Positions 43,503 to 53,273 of a stretch of DNA of 64,000 bases are shown here, in pieces. Source of the stretch: Skeletonema tropicum (lineage: Eukaryota > Bacillariophyta > Thalassiosirophyceae > Thalassiosirales > Thalassiosiraceae); the NCBI GenBank assembly GCA_037178625.1, contig CM074129.1, positions 2,356,001 through 2,420,000 on the forward strand, given 5' to 3'. The translations under genes were made by a program, and so were the position numbers. Under the pieces are notes generated by a model, which did no database searches, was not told the origin of the DNA, and was given only the letters and a program-made list of their open reading frames with translations. How positions within the stretch are numbered: the first letter of the stretch is position 1; every line of letters starts with the position of its first letter.

Positions 43503-44777
43503 TCACATACGGTTTGAAGCTCTCGCGTGAACATTATCAACTGACGCATTGCTCGAGTCAAGAAAAGTGTGCAGCCTTTTCGCAAGATCAAACATCCAAG
43601 GCCCAGTCTTTGCGTCCATTAAAATCACAATCTTGGTCAAAGATAGAAACATCTCATCGTAACGTTCACCATTCAAAGCAGTTTCTGCATCTGACCAAAA
43701 TTGATCTAATTGTATCGTTTCATACTTGGACAATGACTTATAGTCTGCATCCGATGGTTCTGGTGCTTCTATTGTTTTCGTTAAGATTCGTTTGACCAGT
43801 ACAGCATACCGATCTCCATTGCCGCAATAGATCATTGCTTCGGATAGTATTGGCGACATGTCTGTGTTTTGTAAAGTTGGCCCTTCATTATCATTCTGCT
43901 CAATGCGGCTCAAGACAGCCTCCAATTTCAGACGAGCAGCGCAATCTACTGCCCAGGATGAGTTCATTTTCTTCCCATCAAACAACTGAACAATAGAAAG
44001 GAGCGTACTAAAGATACTCCAAGAGTCTTTATCACGCAAACCCAGTCTGACTTGACACCACAACTGCTCCAAAGTTCCATTATCTTCTTCAGAAATGAAA
44101 TCAGGTTTAGGAGGCAGTCGTTCACTAACCTCTTGTTCCTTTTTTGGTAGTCTCCAATCAGTCAAGTGAGGATTGTTCTTAGCAAAATTGCCCTTTCGTG
44201 ACTTTTTAGTGGTTGGATTGACAACCAAGTTCTTGACTACATCATCCTCTGTCAATGGTCTACCCAGAAAACGCAAATCTAAATCACCATAGACACAACC
44301 ATCCGGATGAGATTTTTTGTAATCTACCCAACCTTCCAGACTATCTGCGTCCAGCCCATTCTGAATTTGCTGCTCCTTCTCTATTTGCAAAATCCGATCG
44401 ACCACATCAGATGCAAAATGTGACGCTGCAATGCTGTAGACACTCTGTCCTTTATTGTTGACGATTCGTACATTGGCATTTCGATCCAGTAGCAAGTTCA
44501 TTACATCCGTTCTACTACGTGTTGCGGCGAAAAAGATGGGAGTTTTCCCATAATTGTGAACTCGCGTTGCAACGACATCAATGTTGACACCAAGGTCCAG
44601 TAGCAAGATGACATTTTCTATGGCACCTGTCCATGCCGCCATGTGCAAAGCACCTCTGCCGTCATAGGTCGTATCGTCAAGGTCGGATAATGTGATGGAA
44701 TGAGTTTTGATGAATTCAGGGAGCACATGAGGTTTCTTCGAGCCAGCTGCTTTGCGTAGGTGCTTCGGTATATTCAT
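43503..44777 (-). CDS. Ankyrin-repeat protein
   Basis: Single frame of 424 aa starting MNIPKHLRKAAG. Residues about 35-130 hold ankyrin repeats: GRGALHMAAWTGAIENVILLLD, GKTPIFFAATRSRTDVMNLL, GQSVYSIAASHFASDVVDRI. The rest is helical with no family I recognise, including GCVYGDLDLRFLGRPLTEDD. Ankyrin repeats bind other proteins. The 3'-5' exonuclease frame follows within 63 bp, so the two may act together or be one gene. Confidence 0.75.
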   Translation of the reverse strand: MNIPKHLRKAAGSKKPHVLPEFIKTHSITLSDLDDTTYDGRGALHMAAWTGAIENVILLLDLGVNIDVVATRVHNYGKTPIFFAATRSRTDVMNLLLDRNANVRIVNNKGQSVYSIAASHFASDVVDRILQIEKEQQIQNGLDADSLEGWVDYKKSHPDGCVYGDLDLRFLGRPLTEDDVVKNLVVNPTTKKSRKGNFAKNNPHLTDWRLPKKEQEVSERLPPKPDFISEEDNGTLEQLWCQVRLGLRDKDSWSIFSTLLSIVQLFDGKKMNSSWAVDCAARLKLEAVLSRIEQNDNEGPTLQNTDMSPILSEAMIYCGNGDRYAVLVKRILTKTIEAPEPSDADYKSLSKYETIQLDQFWSDAETALNGERYDEMFLSLTKIVILMDAKTGPWMFDLAKRLHTFLDSSNASVDNVHARASNRM

Positions 44778-45503
44778 TGGAGAGTTGTTATCGATATTGT
44801 TGCCTACCTGACGGCGTTTGAGAGCTTGAAGTCGGAACCTTCATGATAGTGCGATAGAATATGAGGCGTCTAGAGTGCATACGCTCAGCCTTGCTTCCTG
44901 CGATGCTTCAAGCTACTTCACTTCATGCCACTTCACTTCATGCCATGATCATGCATTATCTTCTTCTCTTTTTTTTTTTTTTTTTAAGATAAATAAGTGA
45001 TTAGTTTAGGATGGTATTCAGGAGCTGTTTACTGGGCAAGCTGGATCTGAACTTGCCCATTTTAGGTAATAAGAGGGGTGCAGTCGAGGTATCTCTAGTT
45101 CAGTGGCAAGTCCGCACTCCTCTTGTCACCTGTGCTAGGTGATGGTATGTTCCTCCTCCCTCCTACTCTCAACTGCCTCTCGACAGGTGAGAGTGAGAGT
45201 CCTCACTCAACCTCTGCCACCGCAGGGGTGGGGGAGAGGGGATTACTCCCCATCGTTGCGAGTCAGAGTAAAATGGCGCCAGAAAAGTTCTTTCCCGCGC
45301 GTTTTCCTCTCTTTTCTATTCCCCGTGTCTCTCTTCTCCCATCTCCGCCTCTTTACCTGTTACTTGGAGAGGGGATGGCTGATTGATATGAATTCCTACG
45401 GAGCTCTACGCGGCCGATCTCCAAAACAAAAAAACGCCGCTTCCATCTCACCTCCGGTTTGGTCAACTACACCCCTACACTAGCTTTAGAATAATCCGTC
45501 AAG
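44778..45503. other. Divergent intergenic region, ankyrin gene / RPL29, carrying a LINE tail
   Basis: 726 bp between two start codons, of which 285 bp (44969-45253) is a LINE 3' end. The RPL29-proximal 250 bp contains pyrimidine tracts (CTTTTCCTCTCTTTTC type), common in ribosomal protein promoters. Confidence 0.4.
44969..45253 (-). mobile_element. LINE 3'-end fragment, second copy
   Basis: Seventeen T at 44969-44985 (the poly(A) tail) are followed by about 268 bp nearly identical to 2973-3240, with only scattered substitutions. Similarity stops abruptly at GGGGATTACTCCCC (about 45253), a typical 5' truncation. No coding part remains. It is inserted in the shared upstream region of the ankyrin and RPL29 genes. 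I find no clear target-site duplication. Confidence 0.8.
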
Positions 45504-46192
45504 ATGGTTAAGGTACGAACAGTATAAGCGGCAGTATTACCGTAAATAGAATGCGGAAGGCGGTGGTTTGCTATGAAAGGTTCTCTTTGGGTGCGGTGCA
45601 GATGCAACATGAATCCGTCGGCGAGTTTGAGCTATGTCTCGGCAACAACACCCTTTGGCTTGGACTGGTCTTTGCCTGCAAAAGAGGAGAGGGATGCAGA
45701 CATTTTGCTGCTGACAGCTGTGGTGATGTTCAGATGAACTCATTTTTCTGTGGGTCAATCCAGTTGGATGGAGCGACCGCCGGCAATTATGTGTCGGCGT
45801 GAGCTATTTACGTGAATAGGCACACACATTCCTCTTGTCTATTGACGAGGTGAAAGCTATGAATTGGTCATAGGCTGCCCGCAATGTAACAGAAGAATGC
45901 GAATCAAACCCTCCACTATTCATGGATCTCCTGCTTCTATAATACTATTTTATTTTTCCAAAAACATATGATGTGTCACTCACTCACCTTCGTTATTGCC
46001 TCTCTCTATTTGTTTCAAAAATAACAGCAAAAGAACGCCTGTCAACACAACAACACACAAAAGGCACATGCCAATGGTATCAAGAAGAAGAAGCGTACCA
46101 AGTACGTTTCCACCAAAGGAATGGACCCTAAATTCTTAAGGAACCAGAAGTTCTGCAAGAAGTACAATGGATCCAAGAGAACCCAGGATTAA
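45504..46192 (+). CDS. RPL29: 60S ribosomal protein L29 (eL29)
   Basis: Exon 1 (45504-45512) codes only MVK; exon 2 (46028-46192) gives QKNACQHNN...KAHANGIKKKKRTKYV, STKGMDPKFLRNQKFCKKYN and ends KRTQD; 57 aa. KAHxNGIKK and GMDPKFLRNQ are eL29 signatures. The 515-nt intron (45513-46027) is the longest in the window, as is common for the first intron of ribosomal protein genes. eL29 is a small basic protein of the large ribosomal subunit. The intron may hold regulatory sequence or a snoRNA, but I could not identify paired C/D boxes. Confidence 0.88.
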
Positions 46193-46364
46193 GAAAAACA
46201 TTCTAAGCTAATGTTGAATTACAGTGTTATTTTAGATTTGGGTGTATCTTAAATTGCAGTAGCATAGATGCGAATAGATGTCAATTTTGTTCTTATGCAA
46301 TGTCGAAGGTAGAAGTCATGGAGTGCTGGCAACGAAACCGACCAAGCTGAGAGTTCATTCTTGC

Positions 46365-47498
46365 TTATCCGAAAGTAAGGCCAAACCAATTTGCACACGA
46401 ACTCTTACTCCACCACTTCATGAAACGCACTCCAAATAACCGCATCATAACATACCAAGTACTTGCAATCAAAATCCCCACGACTGCGCCGAGCAGGACT
46501 TGGTTCTTGTAATGGTCGTAGAGATATACACGTGAAAAGGGCACAGGGAAGAACAGTAGCCAGTAGAAGAAGGCATGCAAGTGATATTTCCATCTCCCTT
46601 GAAAAGAACTTTGAGCGGAGGTGATTTCATTGGCAGTCGAAGCGTTATTCCCCGCCTCTACATCAACATTCTTCTCCTCACCACTTGCACTATCATTTGT
46701 GACAGCCGAGTATCCACCTACATCATCACCATCATCACCATCATTTTGTTCTGTATCAATAAGGTTGTTGTCCTCTCTTTTCTGCCAGCCGTACCCCCAA
46801 GCAAAGTGATAAATATCATCGTTTCCATCTCCACGCCCTCCTTTCTTTTGACATGTCAGACCACACATCAAGTTCGGATGAAATACAAAGACTTCCAACA
46901 AAAGATACGTGAGCAACCCAATACTTGTAGCTGAATGTCCAGAAGGCATGCCGTATGACTTGAAGTGAAGGCAACTTCCCATGGGTCTCTCCTGCACCAC
47001 AATCTTTTTCAGTATCTCATCATTTATTATTACAATGACACCCAACACTACTAATCTTGTCATTGGTACTATACTACCTGATGCTAGAAACCAGACAATG
47101 TAAATGAATCCAGCTAAATATGGAACTATACCGTAGAAAATTGACGTTACTGATAGAAAAGATGTTGGATCATTTGCATCCTCTGCAGAATATGGATCGG
47201 ATGATCCAGCGACGGAGACATCTAACATATCGAAGAGCTTATACCCACATGATGACTGGATGCATGTAGCGACATTTCCATCCACATCGACAAGATTGGC
47301 ACAGGATGTTTCATCCTCCAAGCCTTGGCATTGAGTCGGTTCTAATTCATTGTTCGTGTCGCAAAGGTAGACTGCGTTGGATGACGGTGGGTTGGATTGG
47401 ATTCCAGTTATGAGGAAGTAGAGGAAGTAGGATAGAAAGCCTGCTAGGGCAAGCCATCGAATGTATACACCGGGCGGCTGTTTCGGGATGTTCATCAT
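46365..47498 (-). CDS. PAP2-superfamily membrane phosphatase
   Basis: Single-exon gene of 377 aa. The phosphatase signature has all three parts: KKIVVQERP (K-x6-RP), SYGMPSGHSATS (PSGH) and SRVYLYDHYKNQV (SR-x5-H-x3-D form). Around it are about five to six membrane segments. An N-terminal loop with several Cys (SSCGYKLF, CDTNNE) and a long acidic cytosolic-type insert (NDGDDGDDVGGYS) are extra. The family removes phosphate from lipid phosphates or dolichyl-diphosphate; the PSGH-flanking sequence leans toward the dolichyldiphosphatase-like group (low certainty). It is divergent to coproporphyrinogen oxidase. Confidence 0.85.
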   Translation of the reverse strand: MMNIPKQPPGVYIRWLALAGFLSYFLYFLITGIQSNPPSSNAVYLCDTNNELEPTQCQGLEDETSCANLVDVDGNVATCIQSSCGYKLFDMLDVSVAGSSDPYSAEDANDPTSFLSVTSIFYGIVPYLAGFIYIVWFLASGSIVPMTRLVVLGVIVIINDEILKKIVVQERPMGSCLHFKSYGMPSGHSATSIGLLTYLLLEVFVFHPNLMCGLTCQKKGGRGDGNDDIYHFAWGYGWQKREDNNLIDTEQNDGDDGDDVGGYSAVTNDSASGEEKNVDVEAGNNASTANEITSAQSSFQGRWKYHLHAFFYWLLFFPVPFSRVYLYDHYKNQVLLGAVVGILIASTWYVMMRLFGVRFMKWWSKSSCANWFGLTFG

Positions 47499-47937
47499 AA
47501 ATTAGTGTCTGTAGCTCTAGAGTGGTGGTCTTGTAGCTCCACGGTTGGTTCTCTATAAGTACGCTCTTGGTTCACACTTAGGATAATACAGGCAACACCA
47601 AGCAAAAGCTCTTCATAAAAAGGCAGGAGTCCGCGGCCGGCAAACAAGATCAAAATTGAATCTCAGTGGTGGTGTGACTACCGCTTTTCTGCTAGTCTTT
47701 CTCCCACTTCCCCCTCCACGTGAAGATCTCACAAAACAGCAAACCCAACCAAATCAAACGTGTTGATTCTTCTTCATGTTCTGTGATTCTACTTATCTGT
47801 GTTCTATCCACAGCCACTGCCACTGCCACTGTCAACAGTTATTAGGAAGCTGAGTGCTCAATACAACAGTATATACTAAAAAAGCAAGAAGTCTTTCTTC
47901 TCATCGTGACTACTCAAGTGGAAGATCAATCAGCATC
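47499..47937. promoter_or_regulatory. Divergent intergenic region, PAP2 phosphatase / coproporphyrinogen oxidase
   Basis: 439 bp between start codons. It contains a run of CCACTG repeats (CCACTGCCACTGCCACTG, about 47815-47832) just upstream of the oxidase. No gene is supported. Confidence 0.3.
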
Positions 47938-49077
47938 ATGTACTTCTCAATTCGTAAATTATCATCAGTATCAGCTATTTGCTTCTTTACTGCCACTGCA
48001 ACGAAGGTAGATGCATTTGCTGCCCCGCAAACTGTGCCTGCAACCAAAGTAGGAGGTAGTAGCAATGATTCGTCTTCAACACCACAAGATATCTTCGAAG
48101 AATTCACAAAGTTTCTCATCGACCATCAGACAGATATGATATCCAAAATCGAGCAAGCTGATGGTTCAGAGAATGCCTTTTCACGTGATGGATGGGGAGC
48201 TTTTGCAAATGATAATGACAATACTGAGGAGCAGCAAACTAAGAGTGGTGGCATCACACGTGTTATCCAGGGAGGGAATGTTGTAGAGAAGGGAGCATGC
48301 TCATTAACAGTTATTCGGAATGGTGTTTTGACTGCTGATAGAGCAGCTACGATTCAAGGCCGACAGGAACAACAAGAAGGTGATTTAGTGGTACAAGAAG
48401 GAGATATCTACTCTGCCGCAGCATTATCTGTTGTGTTGCATACACGTAATCCATTTGTACCAACGTTTCGCTCCGATGTTCGCATATTTCTCGTCAAATC
48501 TGCAAGTGATGATTCGGCTGTTGCTTGGTTTGGAGGTGGCAGTGACCTTACACCATACTATTTGATTGACGAGGACATTTCCAAGTTCCACAAAGATCTG
48601 AAGGAAATGTGTGACGCTCACTTCCCAGCAAACAATGAATACAATCTTTCTCATGCAAAGATGAAGCAGCTTTGTGACGAATACTTTTATTTGCCTGCAA
48701 GGTCAGAACATCGCGGCACTGGTGGGATCTTCTTCGACGACCTTCCGGCTACACAATCAACTTTATCGTTTGTAGAAGATGTTGCAACTGGGTGGATGCC
48801 ATCGTGGCTTCCAATTGTTGAGAAGAATGGGAGCAAAGAATTCACAGAAGAGCAGAAGCATTGGCAGTGCTTAAGACGCGGTCGCTATCTTGAATTCAAT
48901 CTACTTTACGACAGAGGAGTCAAGTTTGGGCTTGCAAATGCTAATCCGAGGGTTGAGGGCGTTATGGTTAGCGCACCTCCCAAGATTGCCTTTGACTATA
49001 ATCATGTGCCAGTCGAAGGAAGCGAGGAGGAAAGGCTGCTGAAGATTCTGAAAGAACCGAAAGATTGGTCTGTGTAA
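47938..49077 (+). CDS. HEMF: Coproporphyrinogen III oxidase, oxygen-dependent, plastid-targeted
   Basis: Complete, 379 aa from the ATG at 47938; an in-frame ATG at 47854 exists but the signal peptide fits the downstream start. The N-terminus (MYFSIRKLSSVSAICFFTAT, then VDAFAAP) is a signal peptide with the diatom plastid F-motif. Enzyme landmarks: GGSDLTPYYLIDED, YFYLPARSEHRGTGGIFFDD, RRGRYLEFNLLYDRGVKFG and the final VPVEGSEEERLLKILKEPKD. It converts coproporphyrinogen III to protoporphyrinogen IX in haem and chlorophyll synthesis. Confidence 0.93.
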   Translation: MYFSIRKLSSVSAICFFTATATKVDAFAAPQTVPATKVGGSSNDSSSTPQDIFEEFTKFLIDHQTDMISKIEQADGSENAFSRDGWGAFANDNDNTEEQQTKSGGITRVIQGGNVVEKGACSLTVIRNGVLTADRAATIQGRQEQQEGDLVVQEGDIYSAAALSVVLHTRNPFVPTFRSDVRIFLVKSASDDSAVAWFGGGSDLTPYYLIDEDISKFHKDLKEMCDAHFPANNEYNLSHAKMKQLCDEYFYLPARSEHRGTGGIFFDDLPATQSTLSFVEDVATGWMPSWLPIVEKNGSKEFTEEQKHWQCLRRGRYLEFNLLYDRGVKFGLANANPRVEGVMVSAPPKIAFDYNHVPVEGSEEERLLKILKEPKDWSV

Positions 49078-49185
49078 GAGTAAACTTAAAACATAAGCTG
49101 ACAGCAAGGGTCATTGAAGGTTGTTTTCATATTCAATAGAAAATTATTGTGTATTATGAACGGTTGAATATTCCCCAGATATGCG

Positions 49186-51098
49186 TCAGATTGCATAAGA
49201 CTTTATGCCCATAGACTCGTTGCCATTCTCGCCGCCTTCTGCGGGACTTGGAGCAGAAAACATTTGAGTCATGGTTACAGCTGCCTCTGATGCTACTGGA
49301 CATGATCCTAATGCTGACGTCGGTTGGAACCCGTGAACTCTCGACGGTGATAGAGATGATGGATCTTGTGTTTGCATTTGATATGGATATGCATCTTGTT
49401 GGTGTCCGCTCAAGTTAGAATTGTAAATATTTGCCTGCTGAGGAGGCATCTCTGCCGCAGGAGCACCTAGACTGAAAATATTCGGAACGCCAACGGCTGG
49501 GTTTGACAATCTCCTAAGCGTTGCGACTGCTTGCAAACTTGGACTAGGGATTGGGGGGTTCTTACTTGAATCAGAGTACAGTGTACCATCCGGGACAGCC
49601 ATCGGAGGCGGCTGAGAAAAATCCAAAGAAGCACTACGAGGTTGGCTAAACCCAAGAGTCGCATCCGAAGTTCCTGTCATTTGTGTGACTGGTGGCATTG
49701 CGTAAAAATTAGGCTCGGTAGAAGCATCAGTAGGTTGCTTATGACCTGTGCCCTTCACTTTCTGCCTTACCATTTTGGAAGTTAGATCTGGCCTTCCCCG
49801 CAAGAAGAGTTCATGATAGTACGCTCCTGCATCCAAACCTTGAGTGATTCTACGAAAGCCGTACAAATTTAACTGGCGCTGAAAGGAAGTCAGCTTACTC
49901 TGTCTGAAGTAGTTTATCATCACTTCGGCAGTGAAAACCTTGGGTTTCTTCACGACAAATGCTCTACCGTGAGGGCACCAAGTGACCACATCGGGATGAG
50001 CTGCCGTCTCACGATCCAGCATGTTCATCAGTTTATCAGGGAAAGGTTGGCTTACGCCACCGGTTTTCTTGCGAGGCATGTCGCTTGGGGTAGGTGCGCT
50101 GGCGTAATCATGGTACACATGCTTTACCGGCGTAGGACGTGGTTTGTCCGAAGCCGACGACTTAGGCGGATTAGGCCTATGAAGTGCTCCATCATTCACG
50201 CCTAAGCTCGGTGCGGGCGTATATTTCAATTGACTTCCATTATCTTGCATCATGGTGGCAGCCACGCTATACACTTGTGCCTTGAGTTTCTCATCAATCT
50301 TGATATTCGATGAGGGATCTACACTCTGTACAGTAGTATTATTCAGACCTTGAAGATTCGTCATCCCACCAGTCAGTGAGTGCAACTGATTCATCGCATG
50401 GACTTGGTCTTGATTTTGCTGAACCTGAGTAGAGGGCGAGGTCAATTGTATTGCTGCCTGGCGAATAGCGTCAGCTCTAGATTGCGCCTTCTCAGCGAAT
50501 TCAGCTGCTTCCGCCGCTTGTGCGGCAATCAGGAGAAACTCAGATCCCCTCCTTCCCGCTTCCTGTTTGGATGCAGCAGTACTGCCATTAGTAGCATTGA
50601 CATTAGTACCAGCTGAAGTATGTTCGGCACCTGTAACATAAGTCATATTATTGTCTACGGCAGGCTCCCCGCCAGAAATAGATGGGGCGCTTGAAGCTGG
50701 CGCATACGCGTTCACGTCATGTGCAACTTTGCTTACTGCGGAAGCATTGCTCGTCTGCTTCGCCTCTAGATTATTCTGGTTGCCTTCGTCATTGCTAGCC
50801 AGAGCTTCATCTGCAATACTGCGAAATGTTGCTTCGTTGGCGGGATGTGATACTTCATGCAGGCCACCGGCAGCAGTATTCTGTGGGGGGTTCTGATTCT
50901 CTAAAGTTGCTCTGCTACTCTCCCCTATGGTGCAAAAATACACGTGTTACAAAAAGACAGTGAGTGTGCTGGAAAACATTATTATACAATGACAATGAAT
51001 GCATTTTCACACATACCATGGATATTGCTTGATGCGGTGACTGTCCGAGGGAGGGTTCCTTCTGGAGCAGCGGATGGCGTTGAGTTTTCAGCAATCAT
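49186..51098 (-). CDS. HSF: Heat shock factor-type transcription factor
   Basis: Exon 1 (51098-51017) codes MIAENSTPSAAPEGTLPRTV...; a 92-nt GT-AG intron (50925-51016) is followed by exon 2 (50924-49186), 606 aa in all. The HSF DNA-binding domain is at about residues 318-420: QPFPDKLMNMLDRE, VVTWCPHGRAFVVKKPKVF, YFRQSKLTSFQRQLNLYGF, YYHELFLRGRPDLTSKM. In most organisms this domain is N-terminal; here a 300-residue low-complexity N-terminus precedes it and a Gln/Pro/Ser-rich region follows. Diatoms have many HSFs, and this shape is known among them (recall, not checked). Nuclear regulator; targets unknown. Confidence 0.9.
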
Positions 51099-51641
51099 TG
51101 AATTCCTTTTCGGTGATGCTCCTCTATCCTCTCCCTAGTTCATTTCCCCGAGCTTTCGTAAACTTGGGCAGCTTGCCTGTGGGTGGGATTAATTAAATCG
51201 ACAGCAACAAGGACACTGACATTATTACATCGCCTCAGCATCACCCTTCGTATGAGAACTCAACGAAGTTGAACTCATGATTCATGCGAACAGCGAAGCA
51301 AGCGCAGCCGAGCGCCGCGCGAGCCAGGCTCCTCTCTTCTACCAGGCGACGACGTACAGACCTTTTACAAATGTTTCATGTCGCAGCGCGATAGCCTATC
51401 TACGTAAATACCGTTTCTTATCTTCACAGCGAGCAAGGAGCAAGGAGCAAGGTGGCTGGCCGGTCAACCCCCATCAAATGCACCAGGTGTTCTGAAGAGG
51501 TCTTATTAAGTGCATTTTCAGAAAATAATATCATATGGTATTCGACTTGGAACTATAACTTCAATTTCTATTGTAACTTTCAGTATATTCATATTTTGTT
51601 TAGCAATACTAGCGCTAGCGCATTTCAGGCCATCTACGCAA
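51099..51641. other. Intergenic, no supported gene
   Basis: 543 bp between the HSF start and the thermospermine synthase stop, both on the minus strand. It contains GCAAGGAGCAAGGAGCAAGG (short direct repeats, about 51434-51453). No gene seen. Confidence 0.3.
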
Positions 51642-52772
51642 CTAATACATGAAGACTGGATTGTCGACAGTCATAATTCTCTTGTCACTTTTCATTGCTA
51701 TCCTTAGTGACTTGCTCAAAGAAAACAATCCGCGATGAGTCTCACCATCATAGTGCTTCAGTGCTTCGCCGCCCTTCTCATTCCCAGTTAACAATTTGAC
51801 TCCTTTCGACCTGTATTCATGTTCTGGCACTCCTGGAAGAGCTTCAATACGCTCTTCAATCAAATCATCAACCACCTCACACGGCAAATCTGCCAACATT
51901 CTAGCCTCCTTTTTATCTCCGTTAAAAGCCATGACAAAGCCCCAATCTTCTCCAAAACTGGGCACTGAAACTGTGTATGGAATTGAATGATCAAATACTG
52001 TCGCCAGCGTGTTCATAATCGCACTGAAGCACCAGCTTGATTTATTATCATCGTCATCATTCTCTGGAAAGGCATGAGGATGCGGAACGAAATCAGCGCT
52101 ACCCGCTTGAGTCACAAAAACTCCATTTGGTTTACTCAATACTTCACTTGCGCGCTGATAAAACTCTTGTGTGTACAATGCAATACCTGGTCCTGCTTCG
52201 ATGGGATCAGAAATATCCATGATAATCACATCAAACTTCTCATTTGTTTCCATGAGGTATTTGTGAGCATCGCCTTGGATAAGTTCCATTTTAGGGTGAT
52301 TGGTCACTGCTTCTCCGCCCCATTGTGGCATGTACTTTTTGCAAACTTCCACTACCTTTGGATCGATATCAACCATCACAAGACGTTCAATAGTGTTATG
52401 CTTTAGTACCTCACGAGCAGTGGCCAATTCACCGCCACCACCAATAAAGACTGATTTCGGAGCACTTCCAGGAATTCTCGTTCCATCTGGCTGTGTCGTT
52501 CCAGAGAGTAGTGCACTCCAAAACAGTGGAGGATGGACTAGACTTTCATGATACACGAACTCATCATGTGCAGTACTCTGAGTCTTTCCATCAGTTACAA
52601 GAGTACGCCCAAAGTAGGAGTCAATGACTTGCACTTCTTGAAAGTCGCTGATGGAGGTGTGATAGATTGCGTTCAAGTCCATTTCTATTCTCAATCCAGG
52701 CGAAATATCTTCTACATATTTGAAGGCAGATTTGGAACGCTCCTTATCTATGATTTCGTCTTGGTCAGCCAT
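51642..52772 (-). CDS. ACL5: Thermospermine/spermidine synthase family (ACL5-like)
   Basis: Complete, 376 aa from the ATG at 52772 (MADQDEIIDK); an ATG at 52793 would add seven residues. The aminopropyltransferase fold is clear: DSYFGRTLVTDGKTQSTAHD, EFVYHESLVHPP, SVFIGGGGELATAREVLKH, MVDIDPKVVEVCKKYMP, DVIIMDISDPIEAGPGIALY. The GGGE-x-TAREVL form of the nucleotide-binding loop and D-I-D resemble ACL5 thermospermine synthases rather than ordinary spermidine synthases (GGGDGG). It transfers aminopropyl from decarboxylated SAM to a polyamine. Exact product is inference. Confidence 0.85.
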   Translation of the reverse strand: MADQDEIIDKERSKSAFKYVEDISPGLRIEMDLNAIYHTSISDFQEVQVIDSYFGRTLVTDGKTQSTAHDEFVYHESLVHPPLFWSALLSGTTQPDGTRIPGSAPKSVFIGGGGELATAREVLKHNTIERLVMVDIDPKVVEVCKKYMPQWGGEAVTNHPKMELIQGDAHKYLMETNEKFDVIIMDISDPIEAGPGIALYTQEFYQRASEVLSKPNGVFVTQAGSADFVPHPHAFPENDDDDNKSSWCFSAIMNTLATVFDHSIPYTVSVPSFGEDWGFVMAFNGDKKEARMLADLPCEVVDDLIEERIEALPGVPEHEYRSKGVKLLTGNEKGGEALKHYDGETHRGLFSLSKSLRIAMKSDKRIMTVDNPVFMY

Positions 52773-53273
52773 TTTTGCAATGAGTGAGAGCAAGAGGGGT
52801 AGTCTTCGTGAAGCAATGGATGGTGCGGCTGCTGATTATGAACGGCGATATATAAGTATATTGCAAAATTTATGAGCGTTATTGTTTCCATCCGATGCAG
52901 TTGCAAGAACAATCATCGCAAGCAACTGAGCAAAACTTGATGGAATTGTGGAGAGAACTCTCGCGCGCGTACGTCGGACGGACAGGCAAAAAAGATACCA
53001 TACGTGACTCGCGACTCGTGATTACTGTCAGCTTCATCAAATCCATCACCGTCACTATTATCTATTATCTTGGAACTAGAGCTGGAAGCAGTTGGAAGTT
53101 TCACCATAAATACAACCAACTGTTGCTGGCACTGTGAAACACGAAACACCTCTCGGAACAATGTTCAGAAGATTGTGCTACATCGGGGTAGCAGCGACGA
53201 AATGTTCTCTCAGTAGCGGCTTCTTACTACCACACAGACAAAAACGACACAGCGACTCTTCCACACAACAATC
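52773..53273. promoter_or_regulatory. Divergent intergenic region, ACL5-like / sulfurtransferase
   Basis: 501 bp between start codons; no supported gene and no clear element. Confidence 0.25.
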
